64,000 nt of DNA from Palsa-892 sp035295845. Its GTDB lineage: Bacteria > Pseudomonadota > Alphaproteobacteria > Rhizobiales > Xanthobacteraceae. Shown here in pieces: positions 56,601 through 64,000 of the stretch. Each line of letters starts with the position of its first letter. Within the stretch, counting starts at the first letter, position 1. The DNA lies in the NCBI GenBank assembly GCA_035295845.1, contig DATGIF010000011.1, positions 1-64,000 of the forward strand. Reading direction: 5' to 3'. The notes under the pieces are model-generated. The model was not told where the DNA came from and ran no database searches. It saw only the letters and a program-made list of their open reading frames with translations. The position numbers were made by a program, and so were the translations under genes.

Positions 56601-57955
56601 CGGAGGGAAAATACATTGTAACGGCGGGCGTCGATAACACCGCCCGCATTTGGGACGCGGGCAACGGCGCGCAAGTCGCGGTCCTGAGCGGGCACGAGGA
56701 CTGGGTCAACTCGGCGGCGTTCTCCCCGAACGGCCGGCTCGTCGTCACCGCCTCGAGCGACAAAACGATCCGGATCTGGAGCGTGGCGGCGGGCTCCGTC
56801 ATCGCCACCCTCAGCGGCCATGAGGGCCCGGTCTATTCCGCGCAATTTTCGCCCGACGGCGCGTCGATTTTGTCGGCGTCCGAGGATCACACCGCGCGGA
56901 CGTGGAGCGCGAACCCGGCGGCGCTCATTCGGGTGATTTCTCCGCACCTGCAATGGGTCAATGCCGCGGCAATCTCCCCCGACGGAAAGTATGTCTTGAC
57001 GGTCGAGAATATCGAGGTCGCCGGCCAAATGGAGCCGGATGGCGAAGCGCGGCTGTGGGATCGCGCCGATCCCGGCAAAAACCAGCTTCTATTCCGCGGC
57101 AAGCAAATTCGCTTCGCCACCTATTCGCCCGACGGCACGCTGATCGTCACCGCCTCCGACGACAAAATGGCACGGCTTTTCGATGCCGCGAGCCTGAAGC
57201 TCATCGCCACCATGCCGCACGACGGCAACGTGTGGTCCGCCGCCTTTTCGAAAGACAACAAGCACATCGCGACGACTTCGGGCGACGGCAAAACCCGATT
57301 GTGGAAGGCGGGCGAAATCACGCCCTGGATGACGCTCTCGGGGCACACGGCGCTCGTGTCGGCGGCGGACTTTTCCAAGGACGGCAAGCATCTCGTCACC
57401 GCGTCATGGGATCAGACGAGCCTCCTGTGGGATGTCGGAAATCCCAATCCCGTGCACAAGCTCGAGGGCTCCCGCTTCACGTCGGCGGCTTATTCACCCG
57501 ACGGCGATCATGTGGCGACGGCTTCCGACGACGATCTCGTGCGCATATGGGACGCCCACACTGGCGCGCTCGTTGCGACCTATGGCGGCCACACGGATGC
57601 GCTCTATTCGGTCGCCTATTCGAGCGACGGAAGATTCCTGCTCACCGCTTCCAAGGACAGGACCGCGAGGATTTGGGACGCGCACACCGGCGCCGAAGTG
57701 ATCGTGCTGCGCGGCCATGACGAAGACGTGCGCTACGCGGCTTTCTCGCCCGACAACAAGACCGTGGTGACCGCGTCGTCCGACGGCACCGCGCGCCTAT
57801 GGAGGCTGCCGCCCCGCTGCGAAGCGCTGCTCAAATTCGCGCTTGCCGAACACCCGCGCCCGCTGACGGCGAGCGAGAAAAAGCAATATTTCCAGAACGA
57901 CAAGCGCGGCTCGTGGGCGCCGATGCTCGCCGGCAAGGGCGAGCATTGCGACTGA
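53675..57955 (+). CDS. TIR - STAND NTPase (nSTAND1-like) - TM - WD40 protein
   Basis: This 1426-residue protein starts with a TIR domain (FISYSHRDEDIAKKIKTWLD; STWCFVELAYARALG with the conserved Glu78, the position of the NAD-cleaving Glu in enzymatic TIRs). A STAND-type NTPase begins at NRSPYPGIQSFESEDAAIFFGRD, with Walker A VVAGASGSGKSSLLKAG (about 197-204) and Walker B VLLPIDQLEELF. One membrane helix at about 669-697 precedes fourteen WD40 blades (about 775-1375, e.g. GHEDWVNSAAFSPNGRLVVT), enough for two seven-blade propellers. It resembles NLR-like immune sensors. No partner gene overlaps; it converges on the SLOG-like gene, 16 bases away. Confidence 0.9.
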   Translation: MAAIFISYSHRDEDIAKKIKTWLDGQQYEQVFLDADPKTGIPIGEDWQQKLYEGLSRCHVIILVLTPRWCESTWCFVELAYARALGKIILPVLFEPIKDQQVLPEIQAKILPDFKAGEIRDWNEALDDIAERLKSITSELARGFNFDRNRSPYPGIQSFESEDAAIFFGRDQETLAVIERLEARRIQGDTRFLVVAGASGSGKSSLLKAGVLPQLSRRKKAWLALPLMRPEKAPIEALAKSIAQYLGKPGDWEAWNEKLADEKKAVAHFEKFLQDIRIGDAASATVLLPIDQLEELFKVCPDDQRIAFLRLLADFLDKKNNLPFMALATGRSDVLERLSADVLDPLLKAQETDKDADAGQRDLARIYETYVLAPMPLSRVKDLVEGPAGVAAINFEPKLAQHIAGDVKSLSALPLLALTLSLLYQRCASKKMMTVADYDALGDAKAELSPIENSVRRVVTSALGGIKPPATDAEMSALRDAFVPHMVRLQVENGEPLRQSALKSELPPESLRLIEALRDARLLSERAVDTPGNKTPDTIIEVSHEALFKSWKDLEQWLNEDRGFLLDLERIRQLYDIWAHASDDEAASTASAKSWFARLLGPLQAVWGPAAKGGKASALLHGLLLSRAHNWLLTYPRRFLGPNMAPIREFIEASVAAEEAERRSREKSLLLLLRWAIGAAVIFLILSALSISAFLLATALSNETQITESRFLARDARAAVANGNDSLGLDLALAALPGDIDHPSRPFVPEAEYALEEAVANHRDVSVIDKRTSAISSAIYSNDGSLIATVSGDNVVRIIKAAGGETIAELKHDAPVSAAAFSPDGTRIATASHDKIARIWKLAGGEPPLELRGHEGLLTSIAFSPLDGQYVLTGSADGTARLWNAATGAVVRSFQDQESQDKEHKSTVWKAAFSPNGDRIITASWNLAPKDKRPAGVSWDRTVVWTTRDGKKVSTMQMPPSPGGQDNWVLDAQFSPEGKYIVTAGVDNTARIWDAGNGAQVAVLSGHEDWVNSAAFSPNGRLVVTASSDKTIRIWSVAAGSVIATLSGHEGPVYSAQFSPDGASILSASEDHTARTWSANPAALIRVISPHLQWVNAAAISPDGKYVLTVENIEVAGQMEPDGEARLWDRADPGKNQLLFRGKQIRFATYSPDGTLIVTASDDKMARLFDAASLKLIATMPHDGNVWSAAFSKDNKHIATTSGDGKTRLWKAGEITPWMTLSGHTALVSAADFSKDGKHLVTASWDQTSLLWDVGNPNPVHKLEGSRFTSAAYSPDGDHVATASDDDLVRIWDAHTGALVATYGGHTDALYSVAYSSDGRFLLTASKDRTARIWDAHTGAEVIVLRGHDEDVRYAAFSPDNKTVVTASSDGTARLWRLPPRCEALLKFALAEHPRPLTASEKKQYFQNDKRGSWAPMLAGKGEHCD

Positions 57956-57971
57956 TCCCGTCTCCGCGCCC

Positions 57972-59966
57972 TCAGCTCATCGGCTGGATCGGGCGCTGGC
58001 GGTAGATCGCGACCCACTCGGCGTTTTCCTTCATCGCCTCGGCGCCGAGCTCGATATAAAGCGCGCGTATGAGTGGCGCGGTTTCCGCATCGATGGTCTC
58101 CGGCAGAAGTTCAAAGGCGCGCCCGAACAGCATGCGCATGCGGTCGTATTGCCGCGCCTGCGCCTTGAGCGCGAGCCGCTCGGAATATCCGGCAAGTACC
58201 GCCGCGAGACCCGGCAACAGGCCGCTGATGATGATCAGAATCAGGCGGAGGATCGATTGATGCCCTTCGTGCGGCGCCGAGGTGAAGGCGAGCAGCACCG
58301 GTACGATCAGGAACGGCGAGAGCGCCGATAGCAGGATCGCGTTGCTTTCAAAAATTTCCGCGATGTGATTGTGGCGGAAACCCTGCCGCCGGAAATAGGA
58401 ATATTGGCCATACACCCAGAAATACCGGGCGATGGCGTGGCCGGCCATGTCGAGCGCATTGCTGGACGCTTGCCGCTCGTTTCCGTCAGGCAGCTCCAGC
58501 GTGCGCAGGCAAATTTTCACCCAGGCAAGCTCGTTCGGCTGCTTGATCGGATAGGCGCTGGCCGGCACGCCGAGCGTATCGGGCGTGACCGGGGACCCGC
58601 TGTCGCTGAACCCGGTTTTGGCGTCGCGATAGCGCCGACCAATGCCGAGAAGCTCCCAGAAAACCGCGACGCGCAGCGCTTCGGCAAGCGCCCGGTAATC
58701 GAGGAATCGCTCCTGATGCTGACCGATGCGCGCGGCGCCGAACAGAATGAAGATCACGATGAAACTCACGCAATACAGGATCAGCAGCACGTCCGATTCG
58801 AGCCCGATATGGGAGAACAGCGCGAAGCAGACGAAGGCGACAAACCCCAGGAGAAACAACCGCCGCCAGTCGAGCCTGAACTGCGCCTGCCGCTCTTGCG
58901 CCAGCGTATCGGCGATCGCATACATGCGGCACCAGCGCTCGGCCCGTTCGATCGCGGTTTTTTGGGCGCTGGCGGGATCGACGCGCGGCTCCCGGTCGCC
59001 CTTGGCGAACAGATCATCAAGGTTTCTTCGCGTGCGCGCCCGGCCCTCCGCGTTCTTGGCGAGCCTCGCCGTTTCCTCGTTGAATTTTTGCGTGAGTGCG
59101 ACGAGCGGCGCGAAGGTCTCCCAGCGATCGAGCTCGCGCCTTTCATCGTTCGATAGCCGCGGCTTTGCGTCGGCGAATTCCTGGCCGAAGACGCGGGCGA
59201 CAAACGCGGCGACGCCGCGCAAAATCCTCCGGATTGATCCGCCGCGATAGCGCTTGATCATTTCGCGGCCCCACGGCTTGACGGCGATTTCCGCCGCCGG
59301 GCTTCCTGCTTTCTTGCGTGGCACGACGATATGGATGACCGGGCCGATTTCGGAAGCATCCAGGCTCGCCCGCGCCGAGCCGCTCACCGCAAGCGGAATG
59401 CCGTTTCGCTTGAACGACACCACCTCCGCGGTGCCTCCGGCCGCCATGTCTTGATCGTCGCCGTCCCACAGCGCGATCAACACATCGCTGTGCAGCGCGA
59501 TGTAGAGGCCGACCGCGCGGTACTGTTCATCGCGCTGTTTCGGATCCGCCCGCACCGCTTCCAGCGAATTGCCGCGCGTGAACGGCATGACGGGCGCGGC
59601 AACCGCTTGCGCGAAGAGCGCGTCGAATTCGGCGGTGGAATTGACGCCCGCCCCGTGATCAAAATCACGCCGATACTCCTCGAGCGGCATCGGCAACGGC
59701 GCGATCAACCGCGCCCCTTCCGCGAGCGCTGCGCGCGCGACCAGCCGGTCGGCGCCTTCGGCCAGCGCGGAAAGAACGACGACCGGGGTCTCGCGGCTTT
59801 TTGCAAGAAAATCGCGCCGCAAGCGGGCGATTGCGCGTGAAACCTCTCTTTCGAGTTGCGGCAGGTCTTCGTCGCGGAGGTCGCGGTGTCCTGTGACGCC
59901 GATCACGAGCGGCAAACGATCGGGCGGTGATTCCATCAGCACTTCATGCGGCGCGACATCCGTCAT
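57972..59966 (-). CDS. SLOG-like domain fused to a SLATT-like four-helix membrane region
   Basis: The 664-residue protein starts with a Rossmannoid domain resembling SLOG (DprA/LOG) proteins: PLVIGVTGHRDLRDEDLPQL, VVVLSALAEGADRLVARAAL and GARLIAPLPMPLEEYRRDF. The second half has helix pairs at about residues 365-410 (RLFLLGFVAFVCFALFSH, VLLILYCVSFIVIFILFG) and 540-592 (FLIVPVLLAFTSAP, LILIIISGLLPGLAAVLAGY), with YRALAEALRVAVFWELLG between, as in SLATT-type pore-like effectors. Its ATG overlaps the hpnO stop as ATGA, so it is coupled to the hopanoid genes. Predicted role: nucleotide-sensing membrane effector; alternative: a lipid-related membrane protein. Confidence 0.75.
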   Translation of the reverse strand: MTDVAPHEVLMESPPDRLPLVIGVTGHRDLRDEDLPQLEREVSRAIARLRRDFLAKSRETPVVVLSALAEGADRLVARAALAEGARLIAPLPMPLEEYRRDFDHGAGVNSTAEFDALFAQAVAAPVMPFTRGNSLEAVRADPKQRDEQYRAVGLYIALHSDVLIALWDGDDQDMAAGGTAEVVSFKRNGIPLAVSGSARASLDASEIGPVIHIVVPRKKAGSPAAEIAVKPWGREMIKRYRGGSIRRILRGVAAFVARVFGQEFADAKPRLSNDERRELDRWETFAPLVALTQKFNEETARLAKNAEGRARTRRNLDDLFAKGDREPRVDPASAQKTAIERAERWCRMYAIADTLAQERQAQFRLDWRRLFLLGFVAFVCFALFSHIGLESDVLLILYCVSFIVIFILFGAARIGQHQERFLDYRALAEALRVAVFWELLGIGRRYRDAKTGFSDSGSPVTPDTLGVPASAYPIKQPNELAWVKICLRTLELPDGNERQASSNALDMAGHAIARYFWVYGQYSYFRRQGFRHNHIAEIFESNAILLSALSPFLIVPVLLAFTSAPHEGHQSILRLILIIISGLLPGLAAVLAGYSERLALKAQARQYDRMRMLFGRAFELLPETIDAETAPLIRALYIELGAEAMKENAEWVAIYRQRPIQPMS

Positions 59967-61345
59967 CCGCTCGCGCGCATGGCGTGACCCGCCAATGTCT
60001 TCCCGAGCGACCAGATCGCGCCCGGAACACGATGGCTGTCGGCGATGACCGAATCGAACGCTTGCAGGATCCAATCGCAATCTTCATCGGATATGACGAA
60101 AGGCGGAAGCAGCTTGATCGTGTGGCTCGCATGCCCCGCGACCTGGCACAGAATCTTATGATCCTTGAGGAGCGGGATCGTGATGAGTTGGCAGAAGAGG
60201 CCTTTGTTCGCGGCCTCGATCAGATTCCAGGACGATTTCAGCTTGAAGGATTGCGGCGCGCCGAATTCGACGCCGATCATCAACCCCTTGCCGCGGACTT
60301 CCCGCAACAGCTCGTAACGCCCGACCATGGCGGCGAGCCCCTGCAACAGACGCTCGCCGGTGCGCGCCGCATTCTCGATGAGCTTCTCGGATTCGAGAAC
60401 GTCGAGCGTTGCGATACCCGCCGCCATGGCGAGATCGTTCTTGCCGAAGGTCGAGCCATGCACGACGGCGCGGTCCATGCGATCGAAGACTTTCTCGAAG
60501 ATGTGCTTGCGCGCGAGCACGGCGCCCACCGGCACGTGACCGCCGGACAGCGATTTCGCAACGAGCACCATGTCGGGCTCGACATTCCAGTGTTCGACCG
60601 CGAGGAAGCGGCCGGTGCGGCCCAATCCGGTCTGGATTTCGTCGGCAACGAATAAAGTGCCGTGCCGGCGGCAGAGCTCCGCCGCGGTCTTCAGGTAGTC
60701 GTCGGCGGGCAGCGTCACCCCTTTTCCCTGGATCGGCTCGACGATGAACGCCGCGATCTCGCGCGACCTGAGCGCCCGCTCGAGCGCAAGGAGATCGTTA
60801 AACGGAATGCGGACGCAGCCGGGCAAGAGCGGCTCGAAGCCCTTGCGGAATATGTCGTCGCCATTGAGCGACAAGGCGCCATAGGAGAGGCCGTGGAAGG
60901 CGTGATCGCAGTGGAGAATCCCCGGCCGGCCCGTCGCCGCGCGCGCGAATTTGATCGCCGCTTCCACCGCCTCGGCGCCGGAATTGGCGAAGCACGCCTT
61001 GTCGAGATAGGGCGCGCGCGAAAGCAGGCGCTCGGCGAGAATGCCCGCCAGCGTCGATACGTCCATCTGCACAAGATTGGGAAGGTCCGCGTCGAGAATG
61101 CTTTTCAATGCCTCGCGGAGGGCGGGATGATTGCGTCCGATCGCGAAGACGCCGAAGCCGCTCAGGAGGTCGAGATAGCGAGCGCCGTCCCGGTCGTAGA
61201 GATACTGCCCCTTGCCGCGGCAAAAACCGACATCGTAGCCGATCGCCCGCAGCACCCTGACCATCTGCGCGTTGAGGTGGCGGGTATGCATTGCATAACG
61301 CTCGCGCTCGTGCTGCGCGAACAGATCTGCAACGTCATGGCTCAT
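59963..61345 (-). CDS. hpnO: HpnO: class III aminotransferase for hopanoid side chain
   Basis: The 460-residue PLP enzyme aligns in pattern with HpnO of Rhodopseudomonas/Bradyrhizobium: MVRVLRAIGYDVGFCRGKGQYLYDRDGARYLDLLSGFGVFAIGRNHP, CFANSGAEAVEAAIKFARAATGR, DEIQTGLGRTGRFLAVEHW, and VLVAKSLSGGHVPVGA with the PLP lysine. HpnO converts ribosylhopane-derived aldehyde to aminobacteriohopanetriol in the cytoplasmic membrane pathway. It follows hpnG by 33 bases on the same strand, supporting the assignment. Its stop overlaps the start of the SLOG-like gene. The C-terminal SLGKTLAGHAMR segment is also as in HpnO. Confidence 0.88.
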   Translation of the reverse strand: MSHDVADLFAQHERERYAMHTRHLNAQMVRVLRAIGYDVGFCRGKGQYLYDRDGARYLDLLSGFGVFAIGRNHPALREALKSILDADLPNLVQMDVSTLAGILAERLLSRAPYLDKACFANSGAEAVEAAIKFARAATGRPGILHCDHAFHGLSYGALSLNGDDIFRKGFEPLLPGCVRIPFNDLLALERALRSREIAAFIVEPIQGKGVTLPADDYLKTAAELCRRHGTLFVADEIQTGLGRTGRFLAVEHWNVEPDMVLVAKSLSGGHVPVGAVLARKHIFEKVFDRMDRAVVHGSTFGKNDLAMAAGIATLDVLESEKLIENAARTGERLLQGLAAMVGRYELLREVRGKGLMIGVEFGAPQSFKLKSSWNLIEAANKGLFCQLITIPLLKDHKILCQVAGHASHTIKLLPPFVISDEDCDWILQAFDSVIADSHRVPGAIWSLGKTLAGHAMRASG

Positions 61346-61378
61346 GCGGGCATCCGTGCTCGTTTCCCGCCTTCACAA

Positions 61379-62110
61379 CTAGGATAGCGACAGGTTGGTT
61401 GCCCGCGCCTCCGCCGCATGGGAATCGAGCGCCGGCAGCGGCGCCACGTGGTAGCCCGGCAGGCCAAAGCTCGCATCGAGCAACTGCCGACTGCGCAGGA
61501 GCGCGAAACTGCCGACGAGGGCGTCGCGCGCGGTGCGGAAGAGCATCGGCAATTCGCCCGGCGCCTTCACGATCGAACGAATCATGGCGGCAATGTCGAT
61601 GGTGCCGTTGGCGCGCATCGCGGCGAGCGCCGATTGCGGCAGTCCGCGCGCGGCGGAATCGGTGATCACGCGGATCGCCGCCACCGGCAGGCCGCGCGCG
61701 GCGGCGACGCTCGCCACCACATGCGATTCCATGTCGACGGCCATCGCACCCGTGCTCTCATGCAGGTCGCGTTTCTCTTCCGGATGCGCGACCGGCGCGG
61801 GAACGCCGACGATGTCGCCGTGCACGGCGCCGGGAATGGTCTGCAACAGGCTCCGCGACCAGTGGTGGTCGGTCGTAAACGGTGTCGCGCCGCCGAAAAT
61901 CGTCGACCCCACGATGCAGGTCCCCGCGCGCAGATGCGGCGCAAGTCCGCCCGCGACGCCGAAGCTGATCAGGCCGCGGCAGTCCTTGCCGATGGCGCGC
62001 GCGATCGCGCCCGCCAGCGTCTCTTCATTGCCTCTGCAGATGACGCGCGCCCCTGCTCTTGCGGCAATACGCGCCTCAAACGCCATCCCGGCCACTGCCA
62101 ACACTGCCAT
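61379..62110 (-). CDS. hpnG: HpnG: hopanoid-associated nucleosidase (adenosylhopane to ribosylhopane)
   Basis: The 243-residue protein belongs to the purine-nucleosidase/phosphorylase (MTAN-like) family in its HpnG branch: LAVAGMAFEARIAARAGARV, CRGLISFGVAGGLAPHLRAGTCIVG, TFTDHHWSRSLLQ-type region, GAMAVDMESHVVASVAAARGLPVAAIRVITDSAARGLPQSAL with the catalytic Glu/Asp region. HpnG removes adenine from adenosylhopane. The ATG at 62110 has GGGAG 6 bases upstream. It is the first gene of an operon hpnG-hpnO-SLOG-like; shc and the radical SAM hpnH are not in the window. Confidence 0.86.
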   Translation of the reverse strand: MAVLAVAGMAFEARIAARAGARVICRGNEETLAGAIARAIGKDCRGLISFGVAGGLAPHLRAGTCIVGSTIFGGATPFTTDHHWSRSLLQTIPGAVHGDIVGVPAPVAHPEEKRDLHESTGAMAVDMESHVVASVAAARGLPVAAIRVITDSAARGLPQSALAAMRANGTIDIAAMIRSIVKAPGELPMLFRTARDALVGSFALLRSRQLLDASFGLPGYHVAPLPALDSHAAEARATNLSLS

Positions 62111-62413
62111 TCGTCGCTCCCCGGTCCCGCGCCCCAAGCTTATAGCACTTCTGTCGATCCTGCCGAGCCTCGGCGGACAAGAATTTCGTCAGATATCGCC
62201 AGATATAACGCCTGAACCAATTAAAGAGCCAAGCGTTTATCTCCGCGCCGGGCAGGTATGCCTGACCGGTTGGCGGCAAACGCTTTTTCGCCATGAAGAG
62301 CTTCAACAAATGAGGGCCTGCCCTGTGAATTATAGATGGCTGGAACCCGGGGCGAACAAACAGTATGCAGGAACAGCCACCGCTGATTCTTCGACTTTGA
62401 AATGTTTTGAACG
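62111..62413. other. 303-base intergenic region, upstream of hpnG and of the acyltransferase gene
   Basis: This divergent region is AT-richer than its surroundings. A TATAAG on the minus strand near 62140 could be a -10 box for hpnG, but I find no good -35. Small frames in it have no coding character. No RNA gene, repeat or operator stands out. Confidence 0.5.
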
Positions 62414-63616
62414 ATGTCATTGGCGATAAAGCAGGCAGCTCCGACAGCACAGATCGACCCGCCGCGGCGGGGTACGCGGCTCGAAATTGTCGAGCGCGAC
62501 GATCTCGCGAAATTTCCGTACTGGCGAGAGGCCTTCGCGAACGAGCGCAAGGATCATCGCTATTACGAGCTGGTCGAAGACACGATTCATCCCGAATTCG
62601 AGTATCGCTATTTCGTCCTTCGCGACGCCGGCGGCGAAGTGCGCGCCGTGGAGCCTTTTTTCGTGCTCGATCAGGACCTCCTGGTCGGCGCCGGTCAGCG
62701 CTTCGGCAGGATCATTGAAGCGATCCGCCTTCTATGGCCGCGCTTCATGCGCATGCGCACGCTCATGGTCGGCTGCGTTGCCGGCGAAGGGCACCTCGAC
62801 GGCGGCGAAACGCGCGGCGGCATCCTTGCCCGCCAGCTCGCCTCACTGATCGCCGGCCGCGCCCGCGCGCTCGGCGCCTCGTTGATCGTGCTCAAGGAAT
62901 TCCCGTCGAAATATCGGGCGGCACTCGACTGTTTCCTCGCCAACGGCTTCAGCCGCATTCCCAGCATGCCGATGACCAGGCTCTCCATCGACTATGCGAG
63001 CTTCGACGACTATGTGCATCGCGCGCTCAGCGGCCGCACCCGCCGGGACTTGCGCAAGAAATTCAACGCCGCCGAGCGCGCGGCCGCCCTGGAGATGAGC
63101 ATCGTCGGCGACGTGACCCCGATCATCGATCAAATCTATCCCCTTTATCTGCAGGTTTACGAACGCTCGACGCTGCATTTCGAAAAACTCACCGAACGAT
63201 ATTTTTGCGAGCTGGGCCGCCGCATGGGCGACAAGGTCCGGTTTTTTCTCTGGCGCCAGAACGGCAAGATCATCGCCTTTGCGAGCTGCATGATGCAAGG
63301 CGATTCGATCTACGCGGAATATATCGGCCTCGATTACGACGTCGCGCTCGACCTTCACCTCTATCATTACATATTCCGCGATGTCGTGACCTGGGCGATC
63401 GCCCACGGCTATAAATGGTTCCACAGCAGCGGCCTCAATTACGACCCGAAATTTCACCTGCGCCACTCGCTCGACCCGGTCGACCTTTACGTGCGGCACA
63501 CATCGGCTGCGATCAACGTCATCATGAAGTGGTTATTGCCGTTTCTGGAGCCCACGCGATACGACAAGACGCTGGCTAAATTCAGCAATTATCATGAGCT
63601 ATGGGCAAGCCGCTGA
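62414..63616 (+). CDS. FemAB/BioF2-GNAT-like acyltransferase
   Basis: This 400-residue protein has two GNAT-like halves in the style of the FemAB/BioF2-type (peptidogalycan biosynthesis/DUF482-like) family: RYFVLRDAGGEVRAVEPFFVLDQ in the first half, ARALGASLIVLKEFPSKYRAAL, FSRIPSMPMTRLSIDYASFDDYV, TRRDLRKKFNAAERAAALEMSI, then FFLWRQNGKIIAFASCMMQGDSIYAEYIGLDYDVALDLHLYHY and KWFHSSGLNYDPKFHLRH. Members transfer acyl or aminoacyl groups, for example in cell-wall or exopolysaccharide building. The plus-strand ATG follows a weak ribosome site. It is divergent from hpnG; no direct functional link is shown. Confidence 0.8.
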   Translation: MSLAIKQAAPTAQIDPPRRGTRLEIVERDDLAKFPYWREAFANERKDHRYYELVEDTIHPEFEYRYFVLRDAGGEVRAVEPFFVLDQDLLVGAGQRFGRIIEAIRLLWPRFMRMRTLMVGCVAGEGHLDGGETRGGILARQLASLIAGRARALGASLIVLKEFPSKYRAALDCFLANGFSRIPSMPMTRLSIDYASFDDYVHRALSGRTRRDLRKKFNAAERAAALEMSIVGDVTPIIDQIYPLYLQVYERSTLHFEKLTERYFCELGRRMGDKVRFFLWRQNGKIIAFASCMMQGDSIYAEYIGLDYDVALDLHLYHYIFRDVVTWAIAHGYKWFHSSGLNYDPKFHLRHSLDPVDLYVRHTSAAINVIMKWLLPFLEPTRYDKTLAKFSNYHELWASR

Positions 63617-63715
63617 AAGACGATCCCCTCTTGCGGCTCGCGGAACCTTAGGACGGTGATCGTTGTTGAACCCGCGCCGGCGCCCTTAGCCGTCCGCTCC
63701 ATCGAGGGCTGAAAC

Positions 63716-63979
63716 ATGTTTTGCAGGATTTTTCTCGCGCTCGCGCTCACGCTAGTGGCAAGCGAGACGGCATTCGCCCAAGAGCAGAAATCGCCGATGG
63801 GCCAGCAGCCGAACATCTTCCAGGGCACGCCGGCGGAACAGGCGGCGTGCCGACCGGATTCCGTGAAGTTCTGCCGCGATGCGATCCCCGACACGTTCCG
63901 CGTGCTTGCCTGCCTGCAGCAAAATCGCGAGCGCATCAGCAAGGCCTGCCGCGAAGTGCTCGAAAGCCACGGCCAATAG
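63716..63979 (+). CDS. Small cysteine-rich periplasmic protein
   Basis: The 87-residue protein has a signal peptide (RIFLALALTLVASETAFA, cleavage near residue 21) and a mature part with four cysteines: EQAACRPDSVKFCRDAIPDTFRVLACLQQNRERISKACREVLESHGQ. The C-x-P-D-x-x-K-F-C-x(10)-L-x-C-L and the LQQNRERISKAC pattern match the cysteine-rich repeat family of small periplasmic proteins common in Bradyrhizobium. Function unknown; the disulfide-linked helical hairpin may bind a ligand or metal. It starts 100 bases after the acyltransferase and ends close to the window edge. Confidence 0.8.
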   Translation: MFCRIFLALALTLVASETAFAQEQKSPMGQQPNIFQGTPAEQAACRPDSVKFCRDAIPDTFRVLACLQQNRERISKACREVLESHGQ

Positions 63980-64000
63980 CGGCGGCTTAGGCCGCGGCCC

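Noticed and set aside
56000..57800. DNA-level tandem repeat in the WD40 region
   Set aside because: Repeats are visible only at protein level (GH...SPDG...TAS...W); nucleotide units are too divergent to call a DNA repeat.
62111..62413. Small gene or RNA in the hpnG upstream gap
   Set aside because: Short frames lack coding character, and no conserved stem structure or promoter pair is convincing.
1..64000. CRISPR array, tRNA or rRNA genes, insertion sequences
   Set aside because: No regularly spaced repeats, tRNA cloverleaf pattern, rRNA-like sequence or transposase/integrase gene was found while reading both strands.

Overview
The window is about 64 kb of GC-rich chromosomal DNA from an alphaproteobacterium, most likely Hyphomicrobiales (Bradyrhizobium/Xanthobacteraceae-like soil bacteria). 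Evidence for this is the codon use, the hopanoid genes hpnG and hpnO, the many ABC (Liv/HAAT-type) and tripartite tricarboxylate transporter genes, DUF1330, DUF3108 and DUF6166 proteins, and REP-like palindromes of the Rhizobiales kind. No rRNA, tRNA, CRISPR array, integrase or transposase was seen.

Region 1 (1-16 kb) holds small metabolic modules: the tail of a spermidine-synthase-like membrane protein, a secreted alpha/beta hydrolase, a frameshifted collagen-like gene, and a histidine phosphatase. An SDR, an alpha/beta hydrolase and a methyltransferase follow. An HxlR regulator is divergent from a flavin reductase, an NTF2-like protein and a cysteine hydrolase. An LLM flavin oxidoreductase is coupled to a MetF-like reductase, with a divergent LysR regulator whose probable operator overlaps its own start codon. 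A VOC protein, an intradiol dioxygenase and a maleylacetoacetate-isomerase-like GST form a ring-cleavage cassette.

Region 2 (16-31 kb) is catabolism and uptake. A Liv-type ABC transporter has its binding protein and membrane/ATPase genes converging on a 15-bp terminator hairpin. Next come a cupin, a dihydroxypyridine-hydroxylase-like FAD monooxygenase, a 3-hydroxyisobutyrate-dehydrogenase-like enzyme, an AhpD-like protein and a Gfo/Idh/MocA oxidoreductase. A tightly coupled operon then encodes a molybdenum hydroxylase (M, S, L subunits), a cyclase and a HisD-like alcohol dehydrogenase. Together they look like oxidative degradation of an unknown, possibly N-heteroaromatic, compound.

Region 3 (31-42.5 kb) has a polysaccharide deacetylase, an M24-like protein lacking one metal ligand, a DUF559 protein whose C-terminus comes from a repeat, TctAB without TctC, another hydroxyacid dehydrogenase, an EamA exporter, a PanB-like enzyme with a GntR regulator, an orphan Tat signal-peptide fragment and a sterol-desaturase-like protein.

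Region 4 (42.5-62 kb) is the most interesting. It carries three sets of proteins with domain architectures known from prokaryotic conflict or immune signalling: (a) an operon of a membrane Rossmann/RyR-domain protein and an exported caspase-like protein fused to a formylglycine-generating-enzyme-like domain; (b) a 1426-residue TIR-STAND NTPase-TM-WD40 protein with 14 blades; (c) a SLOG-like/SLATT-like four-helix membrane protein translationally coupled to the hopanoid side-chain genes hpnG-hpnO. Between (a) and (b) lies a glycan cassette: a GDP-mannose 3,5-epimerase homologue, two tandem OpgH-like glucosyltransferases and a GT11 fucosyltransferase fused to a GT2 domain. The window ends with a FemAB/GNAT-like acyltransferase and a small Cys-rich periplasmic protein.
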